A stretch of 64,000 bases of DNA from Shimia_B sp038528385 (lineage in GTDB: Bacteria; Pseudomonadota; Alphaproteobacteria; Rhodobacterales; Rhodobacteraceae), in contig JBCBET010000002.1 of the NCBI GenBank assembly GCA_038528385.1, forward strand, positions 419,415 to 483,414. Direction: 5' to 3'. The position numbers were made by a program, and so were the translations under genes. This document shows positions 8,863-16,917 of the stretch, piece after piece. The notes under the pieces are model-generated. The model did no database searches. It was not told the DNA's origin and worked only from the letters and a program-made list of their open reading frames with translations. The stretch's first letter is position 1. Every line of letters begins with the position of its first letter.

Positions 8863-10641
8863 TCAGAGAGGCCAGACGAAAAGCAGCGCGGGGATCGAGA
8901 CGGCCACGATGAGGATCTCGAGCGGCAGCCCCATGCGCCAGTAATCCCCGAACCCGTAGCCGCCGGGGCCGAGGACGAGCGTGTTGTTCTTGTGGCCGAT
9001 GGGCGTCAGGAACGCCGCCGAGGCCGCCACCGCCACGGCCATGAGGAAGGGATCGGGCGAAACCCCGAGCGCGCCGGCCATCTCGATGCCCACCGGGGCC
9101 GCGACGATGGTGGTGGCGGTGTTGTTGAGCACGTCCGAGAGCGTCATCGTCACCACCATGAGAACCGTGAGGATCGCCCAGGCGGGCAGACCCTCGGTCA
9201 GCGTGATGAGCGCCCCGGCGAGAAGCTCCGTGCCGCCGGACGTCTCGAGCGCGGCGCCGAGCGGGATCATCGAGCCCAAGAGCACCACCACCGGCCATTC
9301 GATGTGATCGTAGATCTCGGTGACGGGCAAAATCCGCGTGAGCACGAAGCCCACCACCACGAAGCCCAGCGCCACGGGCAGGTAGATGAACCCCACCGAG
9401 GCCGCCAGCACCGCTGCCGTGAAGAGCCCGATGGCGAGCCAGGTCTTCGAATTCTCCGTCACCGCGAGCCCGCGATCCGCCAGCGGCAGGACCCCCAGCC
9501 AGTCGGTGACGTCCTGCACCGCTTCCGTGGGCGCCAGCAGCAGGAGGATGTCGCCCGTGCGCGTTTCCGTCTTCCGGATCTGCTTGGTGATCCGTCTTCC
9601 CCGGCGGGAGATGCCCATGAGCACCGTGCGCTGGCGCCAGGAGAGGCCGATGGTCTGCGCGGTCTTCCCGCGGATGCGCGAGTTCTCCTGCACGACCACC
9701 TCCACGAGGCTCAGCCCCTCGCCGCTGGCCTTGAGCACCTCCTCGCGCTTGCCGTCCGACACCCGGAGCTTGAGCGCGGTGCGGAACTCGTCGAGCGCCT
9801 CGGGCCCCGCCTCGATCACCAGCGCGTCGCCCGCGCGGATGACGGCGTTCTGGGCGCTGCCGTAGCGCCGCGCGCCGTCACGCACGAGGCCGAGGATGGC
9901 GACGTCGGCATTCTCCGCCTCGGCCTCGAGCGCGCCCACGCGGGTGCCGATGAGCGCGCTGTCCTCGGGCACGGTGAGTTCGGCCACGTAGGCCGCGTAA
10001 TCCTCCGCGATGGAGCCCGCCCCCTGGCCCTCGCGCGCGGGAATGAGCCGCCAGCCGACGAGGGCCACGAATGCGATGCCCGCGAGCGCCGCCACGCCCC
10101 CCACGGGCGCGAAATCGAACATGCGGAAGGGTTCGCCCAGCGCCTCCTCCCGGATCGAGGCGATGATGATGTTGGGCGGCGTCCCGATGAGCGTGACCAT
10201 CCCGCCGAGGATCGTCGCGAACGAGAGCGGCATGAGAGAGAGCCCCACGGCGCGGCCCGCCTTCCGCGCGGTCTGCACGTCCACCGGCATCAGCAGCGCG
10301 AGGGCCGCGACGTTGTTCATGAACGCGCTGAGCACCCCGCCCACGACCCCCATGAGCGCGATATGCGCGCCGAGCGACCGGCTCGCATCGACGAGCGTGC
10401 GGGTGATCAGGAAGACGGCGCCCGAGCGCACGAGCCCCGCCGACACGATGAGCACGAGCGCGACCACCAGCGTGGCCGGATGCCCGAAGCCCGCGAAGGC
10501 CTCGCCGCTCGGCACGACGCCGGCGGCGACACCCACGAGGAGCGCGGTGAAGGCCACGAGGTCGTAGCGGAAGCGCCCCCAGAGGAGGAGCGCGAACACC
10601 GCCGCGAAAAGGGCGAAAAGGATGATCTGGTCCGTCGTCAT
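8863..10641 (-). CDS. SLC13-family permease with two RCK_C domains (paralogue)
   Basis: 592-residue inner-membrane protein with the same architecture as its convergent neighbour: helices 1-200, two TrkA-C modules (about 205-290 and 300-380), helices 390-592. Substrate-loop motifs are SAFMNNVAALALLMPV, GGMVTLIGTPPNIIIA, LNNTATTIVAAPVG and LTPIGHKNNTLVLGPGGYG. The IGTPPN form differs from the neighbour's IGTSTN, so the two probably differ in specificity. Start ATG at 10641 follows directly into the first helix. The gene is divergent from an interrupted TfoX-like gene. Confidence 0.88.
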   Translation of the reverse strand: MTTDQIILFALFAAVFALLLWGRFRYDLVAFTALLVGVAAGVVPSGEAFAGFGHPATLVVALVLIVSAGLVRSGAVFLITRTLVDASRSLGAHIALMGVVGGVLSAFMNNVAALALLMPVDVQTARKAGRAVGLSLMPLSFATILGGMVTLIGTPPNIIIASIREEALGEPFRMFDFAPVGGVAALAGIAFVALVGWRLIPAREGQGAGSIAEDYAAYVAELTVPEDSALIGTRVGALEAEAENADVAILGLVRDGARRYGSAQNAVIRAGDALVIEAGPEALDEFRTALKLRVSDGKREEVLKASGEGLSLVEVVVQENSRIRGKTAQTIGLSWRQRTVLMGISRRGRRITKQIRKTETRTGDILLLLAPTEAVQDVTDWLGVLPLADRGLAVTENSKTWLAIGLFTAAVLAASVGFIYLPVALGFVVVGFVLTRILPVTEIYDHIEWPVVVLLGSMIPLGAALETSGGTELLAGALITLTEGLPAWAILTVLMVVTMTLSDVLNNTATTIVAAPVGIEMAGALGVSPDPFLMAVAVAASAAFLTPIGHKNNTLVLGPGGYGFGDYWRMGLPLEILIVAVSIPALLFVWPL

Positions 10642-10647
10642 GGCCCG

Positions 10648-10995
10648 GTGCTATCCTCCCGCGGGGGGGAGGTCACGACGGAAAGGCGCATCGATTTGAC
10701 ACGCGAGGACTTCGAGGCGCTGGCCGGCGCGGCCGGGCTCGCCGTGAAGGGCAGGAAAAACCCCTATCTGAGCGTGAACGGCCACATGTTCGCCTTCCTC
10801 GATGGGGCGGGCGCGCTCTGCTTGCGGTTCTCCGAGCCGCGGCGCGCCGCACTCGCGCAGGCATAGGGGCAGGCGCCGGTGATGTCCTACGGCGCGGTGA
10901 TGCGCGGCTATGTGGCCCTCCCCGCGGAGGCGAAGGATGCTGCCGAGCACATCGGGGAGGCCCGGGCTCACGCGGAGACGCTCAAGCCCAAGTAG
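10648..10995 (+). pseudogene. TfoX N-domain-like protein interrupted by an in-frame TAG
   Basis: The reading frame encodes an N-terminal part with LTREDFEALAGAAGLAVKG and NGHMFAFLDGAGALCLRF, stops at TAG 10864-10866, and continues in the same frame as GQAPVMSYGAVMRGYVALP through HAETLKPK to a second TAG at 10993-10995. Together they form about 100-115 residues resembling small TfoX/Sxy N-domain proteins, in which the SYGAVMRGYVALP part is normally contiguous. There is no ATG; GTG at 10648 or TTG at 10696 (preceded by ggaaagg) are candidate starts. Best read as a recent nonsense-mutated gene; sequencing error or a real truncated product are alternatives. Confidence 0.7.
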
Positions 10996-11062
10996 CCCGC
11001 TTGCCCCTCTCCCGCGCTTTCCCCTATATCGGCGCAACCGAATTCCGAGGACGGAGAGACCC

Positions 11063-11815
11063 ATGGCCGGCCATTCCAAATGGGCCAATATCCAGCATCG
11101 CAAGGGGCGCCAGGACAAGCTGCGCGCCAAGCTCTTCTCGCGGCTCTCCAAGGAGATCACGGTGGCCGCCAAGATGGGCGATCCGGACCCCGAGAAGAAT
11201 CCGCGCCTGCGCCTGGCCGTGAAGGAGGCCAAATCGAACTCCATGCCCAAGGACAATATCGAGCGCGCGATCTCGAAGGCCACGGGCGGGGACGGCGAGG
11301 ATTACGAGGAAATCCGCTACGAAGGCTACGGCCCCGGCGGCATCGCCATCATCGTGGAGACGATGACCGACAACCGCAATCGCACGGCCTCCAACGTGCG
11401 CTCCACCTTTTCGAAGGCGGGCGGGAACTTGGGCGAAACGGGCTCGGTGAGCTTCATGTTCGACCGCAAGGGGGAGGTGGTCTACCCCGCGGAGGCGGGC
11501 GACGAGGACACCGTCATGATGGCCGCGCTCGAGGCCGGCGCCGAGGACGTGGAGACCTCCGAGGAGGGGCACTTCATCTACTGCGCGGACACCGACCTCG
11601 CGGCGGTGTCGGACGCGCTGGAGACGGACCTGGGCGAGGCGGAGTCCACGAAGCTCATCTGGAAGCCGCAGACGACGACGGAGCTCGACCTCGAGGGCGT
11701 GCAGAAGGTCATGCGCCTCATGGAGGTGCTCGAGGACGACGATGACGTGCAGCGCGTGACGGCCAATCTCGAAGTCAGCGACGACGTGGCCGCGGAGCTC
11801 GAAGCGGCGGGCTGA
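11063..11815 (+). CDS. yebC: YebC/PmpR-family protein
   Basis: Cytosolic 250-residue protein of the TACO1/YebC family, described as transcriptional regulator and, more recently, as a factor easing translation of proline runs. The N-terminal signature MAGHSKWANIQHRKGRQD is intact, followed by KEAKSNSMPKDNIERAI (about 55-71), the YEGYGPGGIA motif (about 89) and GSVSFMFDRKG. Start ATG at 11063 has a ggagag site. In many bacteria yebC precedes ruvC, but here it is followed by a hairpin array and a transporter. Confidence 0.95.
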   Translation: MAGHSKWANIQHRKGRQDKLRAKLFSRLSKEITVAAKMGDPDPEKNPRLRLAVKEAKSNSMPKDNIERAISKATGGDGEDYEEIRYEGYGPGGIAIIVETMTDNRNRTASNVRSTFSKAGGNLGETGSVSFMFDRKGEVVYPAEAGDEDTVMMAALEAGAEDVETSEEGHFIYCADTDLAAVSDALETDLGEAESTKLIWKPQTTTELDLEGVQKVMRLMEVLEDDDDVQRVTANLEVSDDVAAELEAAG

Positions 11816-11821
11816 GCGCCA

Positions 11822-11867
11822 AAGACTTTCGCGAAAAGTCTTGCAAATTCCTTGCGAAGGAATTTGC
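11822..11867. repeat. Double hairpin, repeat family B copy 1
   Basis: Two adjacent perfect hairpins. The first has an 8-bp stem, aagacttt / aaagtctt, with loop cgcga (11822-11842). The second has an 11-bp stem, gcaaattcctt / aaggaatttgc, with loop gcg (11843-11867). They start seven bases after the yebC stop. A near-copy of the same two-hairpin unit lies 104 bases downstream. No following T-run. Confidence 0.85.
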
Positions 11868-11925
11868 GCTGGCCTTGCCAATGCCGCCCGCTGATCCTTA
11901 CGCCGTGCGTTGTGCTGCCGCCGCC

Positions 11926-11970
11926 AAAACTCTTCGCAAGAGTTTTGCAAATTCCTTCGCAAGGAATTTG
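11926..11970. repeat. Double hairpin, repeat family B copy 2
   Basis: Same arrangement as the copy at 11822: hairpin aaaactctt / aagagtttt with loop cgc (11926-11946), then caaattcctt / aaggaatttg with loop cgc (11948-11970). The second stems of both copies share caaattcctt. The first stems differ by compensating changes on both arms, which keeps pairing intact and suggests the RNA or DNA fold is selected. It lies 42 bases upstream of the following permease start, so it is probably in its leader. Confidence 0.85.
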
Positions 11971-12012
11971 GCTCCGCTTGCAGATACGCGAGCCCGGGGG
12001 CAGGGTGCGGCA

Positions 12013-12903
12013 ATGCGGCAACGGCCCCTCCTCGGCGTCTTCTGGATGATCCTCACCGGGCTCCTCTTCGTGGGCGTCGCCGCCGTCGTGAAGCATCTCG
12101 GCGGGCGCGTGCCTGCCGCGGAGGCCGCTTTCCTGCGCTACGTGCTCGGCCTCGTCTTTCTCCTGCCCATGATCGGGCCCATGGCGCGCGAAGGGGTGTC
12201 GCGGCAGACGCTCGGCCTCTTCGGGCTCCGCGGAGCGGCCCATGCGCTCGGCGTGATCCTGTGGTTCTACGCCATGGGCATCCTGCCCGTCGCGGAGGTC
12301 TCCGCCATGGGTTACCTCACACCCATCGGCGTGACCGTCGCCGCCGCGCTCTTCCTCGGCGAACGGCTCGCGCTGCGGCGCCTCCTCGCCATCGGCGTGG
12401 CCCTCGTCGGTGTCTTCGTCATCCTGAGGCCGGGTTTTCGCGCCGTCGAGCTTGCCCATCTCACGATGCTGGGCACCACGGCCTTCTTCGCGGCGTCCTA
12501 CCTTCTGGCCAAGGTACTGGCGGACCGGGCGAGCCCCGCGATGGTGGTGGGCATGCTCTCGGTCATGGTGCCCGTGGCGCTCGCGCCCTTCGCGGCGGCG
12601 GTCTGGGTGACGCCCAGTGCCGGCGACCTCGCCTGGCTCTTCCTCGTGGCCGCGCTCGCCACGGCTGGGCATTACACGATGACGCTCGCCTTCCGGGCCG
12701 CGCCGCTCACCGTCACGCAGCCCGTGCATTTCCTGCAGCTCGTCTGGGCCACGCTCGTGGGGCTCCTCCTCTTCGGCGAGCCGGTGGACAGCTTCGTCAT
12801 ACTGGGCGGGCTGATGATCGTGGCGGCGGTGAGCTACATCACCTTCCGCGAGGCGCAGAAGAAAAAGGAGATCACGCCCGCGCCGAGCGCGACAAAGGCC
12901 TGA
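12013..12903 (+). CDS. EamA-type DMT permease
   Basis: Inner-membrane permease, 296 residues, about ten helices in two EamA repeats; AAEAAFLRYVLGLVFLLP and SAMGYLTPIGVTVAAALFLGE mark the first repeat, and QPVHFLQLVWATLVGLLLFGE the second. Start ATG at 12013 opens the first helix. An upstream in-frame ATG at 11875 would force translation through the second double hairpin and is rejected. Resembles S-adenosylmethionine/RhaT-like DMT proteins of alphaproteobacteria, but substrate is not assigned. Convergent with the MFS gene, with stop codons abutting. Confidence 0.85.
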   Translation: MRQRPLLGVFWMILTGLLFVGVAAVVKHLGGRVPAAEAAFLRYVLGLVFLLPMIGPMAREGVSRQTLGLFGLRGAAHALGVILWFYAMGILPVAEVSAMGYLTPIGVTVAAALFLGERLALRRLLAIGVALVGVFVILRPGFRAVELAHLTMLGTTAFFAASYLLAKVLADRASPAMVVGMLSVMVPVALAPFAAAVWVTPSAGDLAWLFLVAALATAGHYTMTLAFRAAPLTVTQPVHFLQLVWATLVGLLLFGEPVDSFVILGGLMIVAAVSYITFREAQKKKEITPAPSATKA

Positions 12904-14130
12904 TCACTCCGCCGGGGCCGCGGCGAGCTGCGCGTCGCGGCGGCGCACGAAGAGGATCGCGCCCACGCCCGCCAGCGCCGTGGCGCACATGATGTAAATC
13001 AGAGGAAACGCCGTCGCGCCCGTTCCGAGTGCGGCCCCGGCCAGCGCGGAGAGCGCCGCGCCGCCGCCCAGCATCATCGCCCCGCCGAGACCCGACGCCG
13101 TGCCCGCGAGCTTCGGACGCACCGAAAGCATGCCCGAGGTCGCATTGGGGATCACCATCCCATTGCCGAGGCCCACGAAGGTCATGAACGCAAAGAAGAT
13201 CACCGCGCTCTGCAGCCCCGCCGCGAACACCGCGAGGAGCACGAGCATCCCCCCCGAACAGAGGAGCGAGCCGCCGAGGATCATGGTGTTGATCCCGAAA
13301 CGCTCCGAGAAGCGGCCGGAGATCCAGTTGCCCGCAAAGTATCCTATGGCGGGCGCGCCGAAATAGATGCCGAGCTCCGACGGCCCCATGCCGAACACCT
13401 CCGCGCCCACGTAAGGCGCGCCACCGAGATAGGCGAAGAACGCGCCAGAGGAGAACGCGGCAGCGAGGTTGTAGCCCCAGAAGCGCGGCGAGGTGAGGAG
13501 GGCAGGGTAGTCGCGCACCTGATCGCGGAAACTGCTCTGCGTGCGCGGCGCGGTCTCGCCGAGATCCGCCCAGGCCAGCGCGTAGAGGAGCCCGCCCATC
13601 AGCAGCAGCAGCCAGAAGTTCGCCTGCCAGCCGAACGCGTCATCGAGCCCGCCGCCGATGGCCGGGCCGATCATGGGCACGACAGACATGCCCATCGTCA
13701 GGTAGCCCAGCATGGAGGCGGCGCGGTTCTGGGTCACGAGATCGCGCACGATCGCGCGCGACAGCACCATGCCCACCACGATGGCCGCCTGCGCCATGCG
13801 AAAGACCAAGAACACCTCCACGCTCCGCGCCAGAAGCGTGCCCACGGTCGCCAGCATGAAGAGGATGATGCCTCCGAGCACCACGGGCCGCCGGCCATAG
13901 CGGTCCGAGATCGGCCCGATCACGAGCTGGAGCGCCGCGTTGAACCCGAGATAGAGCGCCACCGAGAGCTGCATGATCGCGTAGTCCGTCTCGAAATACG
14001 CCGTCATGCCGGGCAGCGACGGCAGGAAGATGTTCATCCCCAGCGCCGACACCCCGGCAAGGAGGATCAGCGTGGACAGATGCGGCGGCGTGGTGCGGTC
14101 CAGGTAGCGGACCTTTTCGGGATCGGGCAT
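12904..14130 (-). CDS. Bcr/CflA-type MFS multidrug efflux transporter
   Basis: Inner-membrane major-facilitator protein, 408 residues with twelve predicted helices. The loop 2-3 motif is GPISDRYGRRPVVLGG (about residues 77-92); helix 5 carries the antiporter-type motif C region GPAIGGGLDDAFGW. NIFLPSLPGMTAYF in helix 1 is the typical Bcr/CflA opening. Start ATG at 14130 was chosen over an upstream in-frame start because the upstream residues are not membrane-like and the divergent promoter for pccB lies there. Drug specificity unknown. Confidence 0.87.
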   Translation of the reverse strand: MPDPEKVRYLDRTTPPHLSTLILLAGVSALGMNIFLPSLPGMTAYFETDYAIMQLSVALYLGFNAALQLVIGPISDRYGRRPVVLGGIILFMLATVGTLLARSVEVFLVFRMAQAAIVVGMVLSRAIVRDLVTQNRAASMLGYLTMGMSVVPMIGPAIGGGLDDAFGWQANFWLLLLMGGLLYALAWADLGETAPRTQSSFRDQVRDYPALLTSPRFWGYNLAAAFSSGAFFAYLGGAPYVGAEVFGMGPSELGIYFGAPAIGYFAGNWISGRFSERFGINTMILGGSLLCSGGMLVLLAVFAAGLQSAVIFFAFMTFVGLGNGMVIPNATSGMLSVRPKLAGTASGLGGAMMLGGGAALSALAGAALGTGATAFPLIYIMCATALAGVGAILFVRRRDAQLAAAPAE

Positions 14131-14325
14131 GGGAGAGAGGTATAGGAGCGCGCGGGAATTGCCACGCACACCCCGCCCGCCCGCATCGCACAGTGGGGCG
14201 GTGCCGCCCCGAACTGTGTGCGCTAACGGGCGGTAAAACAGGCATATTTCCCTTTCATTGCGCCGCGATGCAGCATAACGAAAGAAAACTGCGCAACAAA
14301 GCAGCATACCAGCGAAGGGGGCCCC
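14131..14325 (+). promoter_or_regulatory. Divergent upstream region of pccB
   Basis: 195 bases between the MFS start and pccB. The half nearest pccB (14225-14320) is markedly AT-richer than its surroundings and contains gcgcaa/ttgcgc-type half sites (cattgcgccgcgatgcag, ctgcgcaacaaagcag). In related bacteria propionate genes are controlled by the short-chain acyl-CoA regulator PccR/ScfR, which binds TTTGCAAA-like sites; the half sites here resemble that only loosely. A gaagggg ribosome site ends seven bases before the ATG. Promoter elements are inferred, not resolved. Confidence 0.35.
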
Positions 14326-15858
14326 ATGTCAGATATCCTCGGAGAGCTCGAAGATCGCCGCGACGTGGCCCGGCTCGGCGGCGGCAAGCCGCGCGTGGAG
14401 GCCCAGCACGCCAAGGGCAAGCTCACCGCGCGGGAGCGTATCGACCTCCTCCTCGACGAGGGCTCCTTTGAGGAATTCGACATGTTCGTCACCCATCGCT
14501 GCACCGATTTCGGGATGGAGCGGACAAAGCCCCCGGGCGACGGCGTGGTCACCGGCTGGGGCACGATCAACGGCCGGCAGGTCTACGTGTTTTCCCAGGA
14601 CTTCACGGTCCTCGGCGGCTCCGTCAGCGCCACTCACGCCCAGAAGATCTGCAAGATCATGGACATGGCCATGCAGAACGGCGCGCCGGTCATCGGGATC
14701 AACGATTCAGGCGGCGCGCGCATCCAGGAGGGCGTCGACAGCCTCGCGGGCTACGGCGAGGTCTTCCAGCGCAACATCATGGCCTCGGGCGTCGTGCCGC
14801 AGATCTCCGTCATCATGGGGCCGTGCGCGGGCGGGGCGGTCTATTCGCCCGCCATGACGGACTTCATCTTCATGGTGCGGGACTCGTCTTACATGTTCGT
14901 CACCGGGCCCGACGTGGTGAAGACGGTCACGAACGAGGTCGTGACCGCCGAGGAACTGGGCGGGGCATCGACCCACACCAAGAAAAGCTCGGTGGCCGAC
15001 GGCGCCTTCGAGAACGACGTGGAGGCGCTCGCGGAGATCCGCCGCCTCGTGGATTTTCTGCCGCTGAACAACCGCGCGATGCCGCCGAAGCGCCCCTTCT
15101 TCGACCCGCCCGACCGGATCGACGAGAGCCTCGACACGCTCGTGCCCGCCAACCCCAACACGCCCTACGACATGAAGGAGCTGATCCACAAAACGGCGGA
15201 CGAGGGCGATTTTTACGAGATCCAGGAGGATTTCGCGAAGAACATGATCACCGGCTTCATCCGGCTCGAGGGCTCCACCGTGGGCGTGGTGGCGAACCAG
15301 CCCATGGTGCTCGCGGGCGTCCTCGACATCGACGGGGCGCGGAAGGCCGCGCGTTTCGTGCGCTTCTGCGACGCGTTCGAGATCCCCGTGCTCACCTTCG
15401 TGGACGTGCCGGGCTTCCTGCCGGGGACAACGCAGGAATACGGCGGCGTGATCAAGCACGGCGCGAAGCTCCTCTTCGCCTATGGCGAGGCCACCGTGCC
15501 CAAGGTGACCGTGATTACCCGGAAGGCCTATGGCGGCGCCTATGTCGTGATGGCATCGAAACACCTGCGCGGCGATTTCAATTACGCCTGGCCTACCTCC
15601 GAGGTGGCCGTGATGGGCGCAAGGGGCGCGACGGAGATTCTGCACCGCGCCGATCTGGGCGACGCGGAAAAGACCGCGCAGCACACCAGGGATTACGAGG
15701 ACCGCTTCGCCAATCCCTTCGTCGCCGCCGAGCGCGGCTTCATCGACGAGGTGATCATGCCCCATTCCACGCGCCGCCGCGTCTGCCGCGCCTTCGCGTC
15801 GCTCCGCGGCAAGAAGCTCGAGAACCCCTGGAAGAAACACGACAACATCCCGCTTTAG
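14326..15858 (+). CDS. pccB: Propionyl-CoA carboxylase beta (carboxyltransferase) subunit
   Basis: 510-residue carboxyltransferase subunit that moves CO2 from biotin to propionyl-CoA, giving methylmalonyl-CoA. Motifs in order: KLTARERIDLLLDEGSFEE, VYVFSQDFTVLGGS, GINDSGGARIQEGVDSL (first oxyanion Gly-Gly-Ala, about 125-141), GPCAGGAVYSPA, then the C-terminal half with FVDVPGFLPGTTQEYGG (about 358-374) and RKAYGGAYVVMASK. Length and motifs fit PccB rather than AccD or MccB. Works with PccA (18318) and the mutase (21948), which complete the propionyl-CoA to succinyl-CoA route. Confidence 0.95.
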   Translation: MSDILGELEDRRDVARLGGGKPRVEAQHAKGKLTARERIDLLLDEGSFEEFDMFVTHRCTDFGMERTKPPGDGVVTGWGTINGRQVYVFSQDFTVLGGSVSATHAQKICKIMDMAMQNGAPVIGINDSGGARIQEGVDSLAGYGEVFQRNIMASGVVPQISVIMGPCAGGAVYSPAMTDFIFMVRDSSYMFVTGPDVVKTVTNEVVTAEELGGASTHTKKSSVADGAFENDVEALAEIRRLVDFLPLNNRAMPPKRPFFDPPDRIDESLDTLVPANPNTPYDMKELIHKTADEGDFYEIQEDFAKNMITGFIRLEGSTVGVVANQPMVLAGVLDIDGARKAARFVRFCDAFEIPVLTFVDVPGFLPGTTQEYGGVIKHGAKLLFAYGEATVPKVTVITRKAYGGAYVVMASKHLRGDFNYAWPTSEVAVMGARGATEILHRADLGDAEKTAQHTRDYEDRFANPFVAAERGFIDEVIMPHSTRRRVCRAFASLRGKKLENPWKKHDNIPL

Positions 15859-15867
15859 CGGAGACAT

Positions 15868-15930
15868 CCCGGGGCCCCGCCCCCGACACCGACCCAACCG
15901 CCCGAGGTATTTTGGCCGAAGGACAACGAG
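15868..15930 (+). repeat. Rhodobacterales-type intergenic element (copy 1)
   Basis: After the pccB stop comes a C/G-rich block ccccgcccccgac and then gaggtattttggccgaagga. A C/G-rich block followed by ggtatttt and a purine-rich tail is the layout of an element seen after many genes in this order, often read as a terminator. Here the C-rich half does not form an obvious perfect stem. Compare 53353-53405, 61130-61199 and 63811-63880. Confidence 0.5.
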
Positions 15931-15937
15931 ACCGCCC

Positions 15938-16336
15938 GTGACAGACGACCCGACCTTTCACATGATCGATGGAGGCCCGCGTCCCGTGGCGCCGTTTTCC
16001 CACGCGGTGGAGGCCGATGGTTGGGTGATGCTCACGGGGCAGATGCCAACAGATGCCGCCGCCCCCGACGCGCCCTTGCCCGCGGGCATCGAGGCGCAGA
16101 CGCGGGCCGTCATGCGAAACCTCGAAATCGTGCTTCGGGGCGTGGGGCTCGACCTCGGCCACATCGTGCAGTGCCGGTGCTTTTTGACGGAATTCGACCG
16201 GGACTACGCGGCCTTCAACGCCACCTACGAGACCTTCTTTCTAGAGAATCGGCGGCCCGCGCGGACCACCGTGGGGGTGACGGGCCTCGCCGTGGGGGCG
16301 CTGGTGGAGATCGATTGCGTGGCGCGGCGACCATGA
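15938..16336 (+). CDS. RidA-family (YjgF/YER057c/UK114) protein
   Basis: 132-residue cytosolic trimeric-fold protein; RidA proper hydrolyses reactive enamine/imine intermediates of amino-acid metabolism. Seen: DGWVMLTGQMPTDA near residue 28, the central NLEIVLRGVGLDLGHIV, and the C-terminal RPARTTVGVTGLAVGALVEID containing the conserved arginine. Start is GTG at 15938, seven bases after the ggacaacgaga stretch. Located between pccB and other pcc-locus genes; whether it acts in that pathway is unknown. The C-terminal tail is short. Confidence 0.85.
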   Translation: MTDDPTFHMIDGGPRPVAPFSHAVEADGWVMLTGQMPTDAAAPDAPLPAGIEAQTRAVMRNLEIVLRGVGLDLGHIVQCRCFLTEFDRDYAAFNATYETFFLENRRPARTTVGVTGLAVGALVEIDCVARRP

Positions 16337-16917
16337 CGAATTCGGTTGGATTACGTGCGCGTTCGGCAAGGATCGAGGGCAAGGCGGGGAGCGACGTCCC
16401 GCCGCTGCAGGCGACGGTTGCGATTCTTCGTCATTTGAACGACCATGCCTTTGGGTTTGCTCGCCACCTTCGGGTTGAGAGCTGCGCAGCCCCGTCCGGG
16501 AGGACCCTGTTTTCGACAGGGGGACGGGGCTGCCTCATATCCTTTTTCGCCATCGTCGTTCTCTGCGCCGTCGCCGTCCCGTCGTCGGCCGCGGCCTTCG
16601 AGGTGCCGTCGGGCCAGCCGCTCGACTTCCAGGAGAGTTTCTACGAGCGCCGCGACGACGGCACGCTGGCCGCGCGGTTCCGTTTCATCATGCCCGCCAT
16701 CGCCGAGGAGGTGGGCTATGTCGATGTGGCCGACGACTTCCTCGCGCTCTGCGAACGCTACGCGCTGCCATCCCTGGCGGACCGGGACATGCCCGACGAG
16801 ATCGTCATCTCCATCGCGGACCGGAGCACGGAATTCGGCGTGACGGCCAAGGACGCGACGCAGTTCTTCGAGGCGTTCCGCCCCGATGGCGCCTCCTGTA
16901 TCTGGGACGGTTTCTGA
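16333..16917 (+). CDS. DUF6497-family secreted protein, start uncertain
   Basis: The recognisable part is ISFFAIVVLCAVAVPSS (signal peptide hydrophobic core) followed by FEVPSGQPLDFQESFYE, FRFIMPAIAEEVGYVDVA and the C-terminal ATQFFEAFRPDGASCIWDGF, matching small DUF6497 proteins common in Rhodobacterales. No usable start codon lies just before the signal peptide. The nearest in-frame ATG (16333, overlapping the RidA stop) would add about 70 unrelated residues and cross a strong hairpin at 16486-16533. Either the original start was destroyed or a non-canonical codon is used. Function unknown. Confidence 0.6.
   Translation: MTNSVGLRARSARIEGKAGSDVPPLQATVAILRHLNDHAFGFARHLRVESCAAPSGRTLFSTGGRGCLISFFAIVVLCAVAVPSSAAAFEVPSGQPLDFQESFYERRDDGTLAARFRFIMPAIAEEVGYVDVADDFLALCERYALPSLADRDMPDEIVISIADRSTEFGVTAKDATQFFEAFRPDGASCIWDGF
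16486..16533. terminator. Large two-part hairpin with T-run
   Basis: Outer 12-bp perfect stem gcagccccgtcc / ggacggggctgc enclosing an inner 6-bp stem ccctgt / acaggg with loop tttcg; an unpaired gggagga sits on the left side. The right arm is followed after ten bases by ttttt at 16542-16546. It resembles an intrinsic terminator for RidA or an attenuator for the DUF6497 gene, whose signal-peptide codons begin only about five bases after the stem. Confidence 0.6.

Noticed and set aside
6869..9298. Very long minus-strand open frame (over 800 codons) overlapping two transporter genes
   Set aside because: The translation is dominated by Arg, His, Gly and Asp, as expected from the antisense of GC-rich coding DNA, with no motif, while both plus-strand genes carry clear SLC13/EamA signatures.
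8671..10692. Long plus-strand frame through the second SLC13 gene leading into the TfoX-like relic
   Set aside because: Antisense shadow of the permease at 8863-10641; only its final part from about 10648 resembles a protein family.
10864..10866. TAG as pyrrolysine codon or other recoding signal
   Set aside because: No pyl genes or recoding structure visible, and the protein family has no such residue; nonsense mutation or sequencing error is simpler.
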